This document shows positions 1 through 6,136 of a DNA stretch of 7,997 nucleotides, piece by piece (position 1 is the stretch's first letter; each line of letters begins with the position of its first letter). Both the position numbers and the translations under genes were made by a program. Origin of the DNA: Candidatus Thorarchaeota archaeon. Its GTDB lineage: Archaea > Asgardarchaeota > Thorarchaeia > Thorarchaeales > Thorarchaeaceae. Under the pieces are notes generated by a model that saw only the letters and a list, made by a program, of their open reading frames with translations, made no database searches and had not been told where the DNA came from. The DNA is taken from positions 1 through 7,997 of the forward strand of contig DAOWDY010000064.1 of assembly GCA_030638785.1 (NCBI GenBank). The letters run 5' to 3'.

Positions 1-291
1 ATAGAGCTTGCAGAACAATTGCAGAGCGCAAACAACAAACCAACAGTCTTGATTTTCATGTCAAGCGGCACATATTCACATGGGAGAAATCCTGTGGCAA
101 CCGCAAGAAAACTGCTCAAAGGAAAAGACAAGATCTCATTGATTTGTGTTGGTCTTGGGAAAAGGTGTGAGGAATCAATCTTGTCTGGAATTGCTGAAGC
201 AGTTCAGGGGACAGTTGTTATTATCAAAGATGTTGGAGATATCCCCGTGGTTAAAGATATGATAATCAATCAAACCGGCAAGGATGTGTAA
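1..291 (+). CDS. C-terminal part of a vWA-domain protein (5'-truncated by window edge)
   Basis: The reading frame is open from the first base, so the gene begins outside the window; 96 residues are visible and the TTG at 19 is not needed as a start. What is seen is the last third of a vWA Rossmann fold: a strand beginning KPTVLIFMSSG (from residue 13), a strand ISLICVGLG, then TVVIIKDV and a final helix. It lines up with the ends of the vWA domains encoded at 6137-7414 (KPTMLILLTDG, VMYCIGLGER) and at 1772-4393 (RPTLVIVCSNH, LDIVGIGEQ), so all three are probably paralogs. The TDG Asp that completes the MIDAS metal site is Ser here (Ser22), so metal binding by this copy is doubtful. The first half of the MIDAS is outside the window. 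It is the first visible gene of a tight operon, with 3 nt before the next start. Domain call is firm; function is unknown. Confidence 0.85.
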   Translation: MELAEQLQSANNKPTVLIFMSSGTYSHGRNPVATARKLLKGKDKISLICVGLGKRCEESILSGIAEAVQGTVVIIKDVGDIPVVKDMIINQTGKDV

Positions 292-294
292 TGA

Positions 295-1488
295 GTGACA
301 GACAACCTAGTAAATCTCTTAGAGGCTATGCATGCGAATGGGGAAGTCCTAGGGCATCTATCCATAAGATTCCCTGGAGATAAATTAAAAGCTGGTTGGA
401 TTGAAACAGGGCTTCTAACTAAGGGAATCACTGGAAACCTTGTAGATAAGGAGAATCAGAATAGGTATGTCATTCCCTTAAGCACATCAATGAGGTCCGT
501 TATTGATCGTGGTGTATCTTCTTCTGGTGCCGCTGGGATAATGCTACTTGGCACTCCAGGATTAAGAAGTGAGAAATTTGTGGTTGTCTTTCGTAACGAG
601 AGCCAAGATGGGAAATTATTCCGGAATATTTCTGCTTTCTGGATAAAAGAATTCACGCCTCACGAGATTACACGAATATTCCTCAGACATGAATTGGGCG
701 TTGACGTATCCTCTTCATTTGATGAACCTGGTGTAGATTATGTTGAGTATATTCGCGAACAGACTACAATTGGAACTTGTGCTGAAGCATTCTCGCTCAA
801 TGTCCCCTCCGATTGGAGTAATCTGAGAACATGGATACCTGATTCGGTTAAGGATGATTCCAGTGATTCAATAATATTCAAGCATGAAACATCAAAAAAT
901 AGTACTGCTCTTGCTCTACTCCTAAGCAACTGGATAAAGGATATGAGTGAAACACTCAAAATTGACAAACCAGTTGGTGCATGTTTCTTCATTCGAGGCG
1001 AAACGTCAGAGTTATTTTTCTGGGATGGCCCTCGCAATATTCTTACAACTTCGATATTCAATGAGTCTGATATCGACAAACATGCGATGAATATTCTTCT
1101 TCCTCTTTGGGCTGTTTCAACAGAACCAATTCCCTCCACAAAAGTGGCAATTGATACACCAATAGGAGATTCAAAAGCACCATCTAGTGAACCAACCACT
1201 GAAGGACCTCCTCGAATACCTCCTGAATACGAAGAGATTGCACGTAGAGCGCGTGGTCTTGTTAGCAAAATTGACATTGAGGATACTTATCGTCGTATCG
1301 AACGAATAGAATCTATTCTTGGTGAACTTGAACATACACGAAACCAAAAAGATGAGCAACCAGCTGCATCACATCCCAATCTCATGGAATCAAGGATTAA
1401 GGAAGCTATTGAGAGCTTAGAGGAAATCACAAAACGGCTCAGTGAACTTGAAGAGAGAATTGTTACAGTCTGTCGAGAGATCGAGTAG
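295..1488 (+). CDS. Protein of unknown family with C-terminal coiled coil, in vWA operon
   Basis: I do not recognise this 397-residue protein. Residues 1-272 look like a soluble alpha/beta globular region with no signal peptide, no membrane segment and no familiar nucleotide-binding or catalytic motif. Residues about 274-310 form a Pro/Ser/Thr-rich linker. Residues about 311-350 and 362-397 are charged heptad-like helices, predicted coiled coil. A segment near 226-272 (FFIRGETSELFFWDGPRNIL followed by a helix) weakly resembles the accessory region of the amidohydrolase-like protein at 4544-6052 (ELHLWLRDNPANLLTL), which may mean a shared beta-rich domain. The GTG start lies 3 nt after the upstream vWA stop, with AAGGATG about 8 nt before it. 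The ATG at 291 is in another frame and reads only about 30 codons. The next gene follows after 9 nt and is also coiled coil, so the two may bind each other. Gene is certain; role unknown. Confidence 0.88.
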   Translation: MTDNLVNLLEAMHANGEVLGHLSIRFPGDKLKAGWIETGLLTKGITGNLVDKENQNRYVIPLSTSMRSVIDRGVSSSGAAGIMLLGTPGLRSEKFVVVFRNESQDGKLFRNISAFWIKEFTPHEITRIFLRHELGVDVSSSFDEPGVDYVEYIREQTTIGTCAEAFSLNVPSDWSNLRTWIPDSVKDDSSDSIIFKHETSKNSTALALLLSNWIKDMSETLKIDKPVGACFFIRGETSELFFWDGPRNILTTSIFNESDIDKHAMNILLPLWAVSTEPIPSTKVAIDTPIGDSKAPSSEPTTEGPPRIPPEYEEIARRARGLVSKIDIEDTYRRIERIESILGELEHTRNQKDEQPAASHPNLMESRIKEAIESLEEITKRLSELEERIVTVCREIE

Positions 1489-1492
1489 GTGG
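1487..1492 (+). promoter_or_regulatory. Shine-Dalgarno AGGTGG choosing the second GTG start
   Basis: AGGTGG overlaps the stop codon of the upstream gene and matches the GGAGGTG core expected for an archaeal ribosome binding site. It lies 5 nt before the GTG at 1498. It overlaps the in-frame GTG at 1489, which therefore cannot use it. This favours 1498 as the start. Confidence 0.6.
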
Positions 1493-1497
1493 TTTCA

Positions 1498-1767
1498 GTG
1501 GCTGAGAAATGGAAACACCAGATGAAATCGCTATTGGAGTCAATGGAGCAACTTGATGATATTCGATTACGAATCAAGGAAGAAGAGTCCAATATATTGG
1601 CATTTGTAAAAGAAACTAAAGAAGCACAAGAGGGTGAAGATGACAGAGGAGAAGCTGAATTAATTAGGTTGCTAGAAGAAACTCAGCTTCTTATTGAGGA
1701 AGTTGAAATAAAGACCAATCAACTAGACATGCGACTTTCTGCAATTGAGCGACTGGTCCGCGAGTAA
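1498..1767 (+). CDS. Small all-helical coiled-coil protein
   Basis: This 89-residue protein is almost entirely charged, heptad-patterned helix, rich in Glu, Leu, Lys and Ile (for example LIRLLEETQLLIEEVEIKTN). It has no Cys, no signal peptide and no enzyme motif. I chose the GTG at 1498 over the in-frame GTG at 1489 because of the well-spaced AGGTGG; the longer version would add only three residues. It sits 9 nt after the 397-residue coiled-coil gene and is the last gene of the plus-strand operon that starts with the vWA protein. A structural partner of the preceding gene product is the simplest reading, which is inference from position and composition. Its stop is 4 nt from the stop of the convergent 873-aa gene, and no clear terminator lies between. 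No family recognised. Confidence 0.8.
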   Translation: MAEKWKHQMKSLLESMEQLDDIRLRIKEEESNILAFVKETKEAQEGEDDRGEAELIRLLEETQLLIEEVEIKTNQLDMRLSAIERLVRE

Positions 1768-1771
1768 AATC

Positions 1772-4393
1772 TCATTGAGAAAGATGTTTCAGTGCCCACT
1801 GAAGATAACCAAGAAATTCGAAGGTGGAGAACTCTTCAACATGGAGTATTCTTGATTTTAATCCCTGAACTGCTTGTTGGGTCTGCTCCACATCGAATTG
1901 TTCTCCAATCCCAACAATATCCAATCTATAATTAGTGTTGGATGAAATTGCCTGAATATATGAACTGATTCCCGCTTCAGGATTACTAAGATGATTGGAG
2001 CACACAATCACCAAGGTAGGTCTCTCTGAACCAAAATCTTCGAGCATCTCAGCAACGCTACGAAAGATACCATCTGGATTCGTATCTCCTTCAGGAAGAT
2101 CTCCCGCATCAAGAATTGAATACAGCAGAGAAGTGTAAACTTCGTCATTCTGCATGTCATCATCGAACTCAACGAATTCCTGATTATCTCCCCCCTTTTG
2201 TATTGAAAACTTCGTGAGTGTCTTATCTACAAAAACAATCCCTAACCTTCCATCTGTTTTGTTCCTTCTCATTCTTTCAATTGTGAGAAAGGCGATAGTT
2301 TTTGCGACATCTAAACGTGATGCCTGTGAGCTCAAAGTCGATAGATAATGCTCAAGTTCCTCAACGTGCTTGAAGAATGGTGTTAGGAATTGTCTAGTGG
2401 TAGTGGGATTAGAAATTGATACATCTTGAACTTTCATCTCGCTGCCTGTTGCCAGAACAAGTACGATATTGACTTCTGATAGAAATTCTCTAGGTAGAAT
2501 TTCAATGCTAGGATCTTTTGTAAGACCAAGTTGGTCTCGCTGTAGTGGTGGGTCTGTTTCAGTAACATCTAATTCAACACCTCTTGAGGTTTGGAATCTA
2601 CTTTCCATACCGATTAGTTTGTTATTTGTGGATCTTTCCAATTCCTCGCGAACCAAGTGAAGATGCGTAGTAAGCTCCGCATCGTTAAACCCAGGGACGC
2701 TTCCATGAGTAAGGAGAACCTGTGTAATTTGAGGAGTTTCATCATTGTATCTAACAATATCCAATTTCGTATTTTCAGTCATTCCTATGTCATTGGCATC
2801 CTCTCTGGAAACAATGATTTTTCGTGATGGGCAAGCATTACTCGCCTCGATTTTGGTCCCCCACCAGTGACCAGATAGAGCATCCAGAACAGTAACAACA
2901 TTTCCCGCGATTACACCGATAGCTCTCATGTCATCCGGACACATCAGTATAGTGCCCGCAAGGATATCTTCTGGATGAATTTCAAAATGAAGTGATGAAA
3001 TGACACTTCTGGGGTCCTGTACTCCAACTGAAGTAAGGAACTCCTTATTGAATGTAGACAGATGGCTTGGAGCATCTAGAGAAGGACCTTTGTCAGATGA
3101 CCTAATGAGAGTCCTGAGCATAGTTGCACTACGTTTTTGCATGCTCTTAGTGAATGAACCTCGCCATCCCGTTATTCGGAGTGATCCATTTCTCTCTGAA
3201 TAAAGAGCAACACTTCGAGTAACTCCAGTTTTTATCTCTTCAATACTAATCACTGCAGAATTGAAATCCACAATCCCTCCACTTTCATCGGTCATTAAAT
3301 CAATGGATACGACTCTATGAAGCTTTTGAGCAGCAAGCAGTCGCAATAGACGAGATATCTCCAGAAGGGCTGTTTCTCCAAATTTCCCTTCGGCAAGAAC
3401 CGACCCTTTACTATTACTCAAATTGAGGAACCGGGGTCTCGGAGGTAACATAGATAGAATATTTCCTGCTAGAATCCTCTGTATATCTTCTGGTTTCGCA
3501 CCTAAATTTCGACTCAGGATGAAGCTGAGTACTTCAGTCAAGCTGTCTCCAAGCTGTGTTTCAGGATAAGAGCTTGCAAAGACGAGCTTTTCGGACCAGT
3601 GCATCTGACCTGTATGAGATTTCAGTTTGTTGATAATCGATGATAGTGTTCCGATCGATGCCCCGGATGTGAGCAGTCTGGTTCTAGGAATCTCAAGCAA
3701 TGCCATCATTAGCTGTTCATGTTCCTTGAACGATGGTACCGAAAAGACCAGTTCTGGGTGTGGTAGGTTAGCATCCTTAGTGAGAACAAGCCATTCAAGG
3801 AGAGGTTCAATATCGCCTTCTTGCTCAATATGGATGAATACTGGTTCCCCAGAAACTATGCATGAAATTAGGGCGTCACGGTTGGAGCCCTTGAAAATTC
3901 CCTCCAAGTTTCCTATATCCAATCTGCATCCCCAACCAGGTTGAGTGTCGAAATCTTGTGTAAGATCCCTAACGCAATAGAGTCGCGGGGCATATTCAGA
4001 TTGAGTTGCCCATCTGAAAGAAGTATCAATATTGTTTCTTTGTTGAAATCTTGGAAGAGGTTTTCCAGTTATTTCAACTAGTGAATTGGTTAGAAACACA
4101 TCACACATCCATGAACTGTCTGCGGTGCTTGGTACACTTTCATAGATGTCTGCTAGGAGTGGTGGTTTTGACAGATAGGAGTAGGCTCTTCGAGGTAAGA
4201 ATCGAAAGGACGCTGAGTATTTAGTAGAATAATCATAGAGCTGATTTGCAACAAGTTCATAGTAACGTAGAAGACGTTCGGGATCAAATGAACGAATGCT
4301 TGTGCCGAGCTGGACAATTCCTAACTTTGTCATAGCATCTACTACTAGGAACTGTCTGACCTCATTGGTTTCCTTATCTTCTACAACAATCAT
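1772..4393 (-). CDS. Amidohydrolase-like / Cdc48-N-like / vWA fusion, apparently catalytically dead
   Basis: This 873-residue protein has four regions. Residues 1-320 resemble the amidohydrolase barrel at 4544-6052: VVDAMTKLG matches VDTHHHMG, WSEKLVFASSY matches WSESLLFGTDY, and IQRILAGNILSM matches the family's 'ilggNAl' ending. Both HxH histidines, the strand-6 His (Val219) and the late Asp (Ser275) are missing; only a strand-5-type His188 remains. Residues 321-460 are an accessory region of unknown fold. Residues about 463-620 match the Cdc48-N-type domain of the protein at 6137-7414, including HWWGTKIE against SFWGAAEI and a second part ending TETDPP. Residues about 638-873 are a vWA domain with a degraded MIDAS: DxSxS is A648-T-G650-S-E652, Thr771 is kept, and the TDG Asp is Asn800. 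The ATG has AGAGGT 5 nt upstream. The gene is intact over 2.6 kb, so a scaffold or regulatory pseudoenzyme is more likely than decay. Cytosolic by sequence; target unknown. Confidence 0.88.
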   Translation of the reverse strand: MIVVEDKETNEVRQFLVVDAMTKLGIVQLGTSIRSFDPERLLRYYELVANQLYDYSTKYSASFRFLPRRAYSYLSKPPLLADIYESVPSTADSSWMCDVFLTNSLVEITGKPLPRFQQRNNIDTSFRWATQSEYAPRLYCVRDLTQDFDTQPGWGCRLDIGNLEGIFKGSNRDALISCIVSGEPVFIHIEQEGDIEPLLEWLVLTKDANLPHPELVFSVPSFKEHEQLMMALLEIPRTRLLTSGASIGTLSSIINKLKSHTGQMHWSEKLVFASSYPETQLGDSLTEVLSFILSRNLGAKPEDIQRILAGNILSMLPPRPRFLNLSNSKGSVLAEGKFGETALLEISRLLRLLAAQKLHRVVSIDLMTDESGGIVDFNSAVISIEEIKTGVTRSVALYSERNGSLRITGWRGSFTKSMQKRSATMLRTLIRSSDKGPSLDAPSHLSTFNKEFLTSVGVQDPRSVISSLHFEIHPEDILAGTILMCPDDMRAIGVIAGNVVTVLDALSGHWWGTKIEASNACPSRKIIVSREDANDIGMTENTKLDIVRYNDETPQITQVLLTHGSVPGFNDAELTTHLHLVREELERSTNNKLIGMESRFQTSRGVELDVTETDPPLQRDQLGLTKDPSIEILPREFLSEVNIVLVLATGSEMKVQDVSISNPTTTRQFLTPFFKHVEELEHYLSTLSSQASRLDVAKTIAFLTIERMRRNKTDGRLGIVFVDKTLTKFSIQKGGDNQEFVEFDDDMQNDEVYTSLLYSILDAGDLPEGDTNPDGIFRSVAEMLEDFGSERPTLVIVCSNHLSNPEAGISSYIQAISSNTNYRLDIVGIGEQFDVEQTQQAVQGLKSRILHVEEFSTFEFLGYLQWALKHLSQ

Positions 4394-4398
4394 TATGT

Positions 4399-4404
4399 AC
4401 CTCT
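4399..4404 (-). promoter_or_regulatory. Shine-Dalgarno AGAGGT of the 873-aa gene
   Basis: Read on the minus strand, AGAGGT is followed by 5 nt (ACATA) and then the ATG at 4393. This is a standard spacing and supports that start. Confidence 0.6.
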
Positions 4405-4525
4405 GCCTCTGTATCCATAGGTCAAATCAAACAGATTTATGCCTAATGCAGACTCCCTATTGGTATATGTTTGGTTAAATCTCCAAAGAGCAATACTTTA
4501 TCTCTCCAAGCATCTCAGGTTCTCT

Positions 4526-4538
4526 AGAGGTACGTGAT
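4526..4538 (+). promoter_or_regulatory. Extended Shine-Dalgarno region of the amidohydrolase-like gene
   Basis: AGAGGT at 4526-4531 lies 12 nt before the ATG at 4544, which is long. GTGAT at 4534-4538, matching the distal part of GGAGGTGAT, lies 5 nt before it. An in-frame TGA at 4535 rules out any start further upstream. Confidence 0.4.
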
Positions 4539-4543
4539 ATTAA

Positions 4544-6052
4544 ATGCTCATTGTCCGAGCACTAGAAGACATACCTGCTCAGGGAATAAAAGAAGGCGAT
4601 ACATTTCGCTTTTACATAGTTGATACACATCACCATATGGGTCGTGAAAAAACACACAAGAACACACCTGGAGGTGCTTATGATTTCTATCAGCTACTCT
4701 GGTTCGAAATGAAACGGTTGATTCAACGAGCTATGGAGGATGACAAACTCCTTTTCGAACCCGTCGAAATTACCGCACCAGCCTTCCCATCTCGAATTTT
4801 CAATAGTAGAAAAAGTTGGAAGCGGATGAATCATGGGTGGCTCATTGATAAGACCATTGTATTTCCCTATACTGATGATTACTCAACGCGCGGCAAGAAT
4901 GGAGAGCCATCATTCAAGGTATCCAATGACAAGATTGCAGGTTGGACTACACGCGCACCTCATTCTTCTAGACTGATTGGATTTGGACGCGTAAATCCTT
5001 CTGATGCTCAGAGTGGTCCACCAGATATTGCAGTACGTGAATTGGAACGGGCAATACTCCAACTTGGCCTCAGAGGGCTCAAGCTACATCCTCTTGCTCA
5101 ATTGTTCATTGACGAGCTTGAAGATGATATCACAAAGCGAGTTCTCCAAAAAGCTGGAGAACTTGCAATACCCGTTCTGTTTGATACACGAAATATGCGG
5201 ACCGCAATTAGAATTAAGAAACTAGTTGATTCCATGCGTGAGGATGAAACACACAGTGCCTCAGTACGTCAGCTAAAAATAATCCTAGCACATTGTGGAA
5301 TGAATCCTGGTGATTCCAAACTCTATGACATCCTTAGAGACCCTGCATTTACCGCAGACACATCAACACTTCACGACCAAGATATTCCACTTCTCTTTGA
5401 CATGGCTATCACACGAATCAAATCATCTGAAAAGCGCTGGTCAGAGAGCCTTCTCTTCGGAACTGATTACAGCTTTCTATCGGTACAGGCCGCAGAGCTT
5501 ATCCTATATACTTTCTCAAGAGAATTCCCTGGGACTCTAGGTGATGTCCAACGAATCTTGGGTGGAAACGCACTATCATTGATACAGCGTCCCTTTCGAA
5601 CAGCAAGGAAGACAAAACGTTCTCCCCGCCAACTGGCATGTCCAAATGATGGCGACAGATCTAGAAGCATAGTTGAGAATGGTATCATTTCTTTATTACA
5701 TAATGATGAATGGGAATTGTCTTCCCTAGATACAATGCTTCCTCCACATCAAACATGGCCTGAACCTGTGCCTGAAATAAGAGGAGGTTTCAACGGGGTG
5801 TATATTGATTCATTTGTTGCAACTCTTCGATCAAAGGAAGTAGAATATGAGTTACATCTATGGCTTCGAGACAATCCCGCGAATCTATTGACTTTGGCAT
5901 CTCTTGGAACTAGTGGAGAGGACTCTCTTCAGACTACTGAGTATGCAACACATGAGATAGGAGAGCGTCTTATTGAAGAACTTACTAGAAATACACGTCA
6001 TGAACGTGATGCAAATTCACTTGTGGAGAGTATTCCAAGACTCTTCAAGTAA
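4544..6052 (+). CDS. Amidohydrolase-2-like metal-dependent hydrolase with C-terminal accessory domain
   Basis: Residues about 22-350 read as a TIM-barrel amidohydrolase of the amidohydrolase-2 type (COG2159-like). Visible are the strand-1 metal motif D27-T-H29-H-H31, the GLRGLKLHP strand (176-183), LAHCG with His250, LLFGTDY with Asp308, and the family's closing IQRILGGNALSL (336-347). Such enzymes use one divalent metal for hydrolysis or decarboxylation. The substrate here cannot be inferred. The strand-5 position usually His ('lPvliH') is Asp214 (IPVLFD), an unusual change in the metal shell. Residues about 355-502 extend beyond a typical family member; part of it (ELHLWLRDNPANLLTL) weakly resembles segments in the 397-aa and 873-aa proteins. 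There is no signal peptide, so it is probably cytosolic. It is divergent from its degenerate paralog and 84 bp upstream of the Cdc48-N/vWA gene. That pairing is mirrored by the fusion, which suggests the two products work together. Confidence 0.87.
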   Translation: MLIVRALEDIPAQGIKEGDTFRFYIVDTHHHMGREKTHKNTPGGAYDFYQLLWFEMKRLIQRAMEDDKLLFEPVEITAPAFPSRIFNSRKSWKRMNHGWLIDKTIVFPYTDDYSTRGKNGEPSFKVSNDKIAGWTTRAPHSSRLIGFGRVNPSDAQSGPPDIAVRELERAILQLGLRGLKLHPLAQLFIDELEDDITKRVLQKAGELAIPVLFDTRNMRTAIRIKKLVDSMREDETHSASVRQLKIILAHCGMNPGDSKLYDILRDPAFTADTSTLHDQDIPLLFDMAITRIKSSEKRWSESLLFGTDYSFLSVQAAELILYTFSREFPGTLGDVQRILGGNALSLIQRPFRTARKTKRSPRQLACPNDGDRSRSIVENGIISLLHNDEWELSSLDTMLPPHQTWPEPVPEIRGGFNGVYIDSFVATLRSKEVEYELHLWLRDNPANLLTLASLGTSGEDSLQTTEYATHEIGERLIEELTRNTRHERDANSLVESIPRLFK

Positions 6053-6070
6053 CAATGAGGATGTACCATT

Positions 6071-6079
6071 CTTTATATC
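6071..6079 (+). promoter_or_regulatory. Candidate archaeal TATA box for the Cdc48-N/vWA gene
   Basis: CTTTATATC is the best match in the window to the archaeal TTTATATA consensus. It lies in the 84-bp gap after the amidohydrolase gene. A start point about 25 nt downstream would fall near 6100, ahead of the GGAGG at 6112. It suggests the downstream gene can be transcribed on its own as well as by read-through. Confidence 0.5.
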
Positions 6080-6111
6080 TGTAAGCGATGAAAATTATAA
6101 CAAGGAGTAAC

Positions 6112-6116
6112 GGAGG
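6112..6116 (+). promoter_or_regulatory. Shine-Dalgarno GGAGG with unusually long spacing
   Basis: GGAGG is a perfect core, but the nearest conventional in-frame start is the TTG at 6137, 20 nt away. Codons at the normal distance in that frame are AAT, ATC and GTC. A second purine run, AAGGAG, lies at 6102-6107. The start of the downstream gene is therefore uncertain by up to about six codons. Confidence 0.5.
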
Positions 6117-6136
6117 ATAATAATATCGTCGATAAC

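Larger units (their letters stand above)
4394..4543. promoter_or_regulatory. Divergent promoter region between the fusion gene and the amidohydrolase gene
   Basis: This 150-bp non-coding gap serves both outward-facing genes. For the minus-strand gene, GCATAAATC (minus strand, 4434-4442) lies about 45 nt before the ATG. For the plus-strand gene, ACTTTATCT (4495-4503) lies about 45 nt before its ATG. Each would place an archaeal start point about 25 nt downstream, giving a leader of roughly 20 nt. Other AT-rich candidates are TATATG at 4464-4469 and GTTAAAT at 4474-4480. Shared control is plausible. The boxes are judged by eye and are not proven. Confidence 0.5.

Noticed and set aside
291..383. 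ATG overlapping the first gene's TAA as start of the second gene
   Set aside because: It reads a different frame and stops after about 30 codons; the GTG at 295 opens the long frame.
738..1277. 179-codon minus-strand open frame inside the 397-aa gene
   Set aside because: It lies fully opposite a gene with good operon spacing and plausible protein composition; its own product is Ser/Arg/Ile-rich with no domain, typical of an antisense shadow.
1489..1497. Upstream GTG as start of the 89-aa gene
   Set aside because: It overlaps the AGGTGG ribosome binding site, which is ideally placed for the GTG at 1498.
1770..1780. TCTC-ATT-GAGA hairpin at the first convergent junction as a terminator
   Set aside because: A 4-bp stem without a following T-run is expected by chance.
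1772..4393. Calling the fusion gene a decaying pseudogene because its active sites are lost
   Set aside because: The frame is intact over 873 codons with a good ribosome binding site, and structural positions such as the vWA Thr and the barrel's closing motif are kept, which points to selection on a non-catalytic role.
6055..6084. Nine-codon ORF just after the amidohydrolase gene
   Set aside because: It covers the TATA-like box, has no ribosome binding site of its own and is too short to support.
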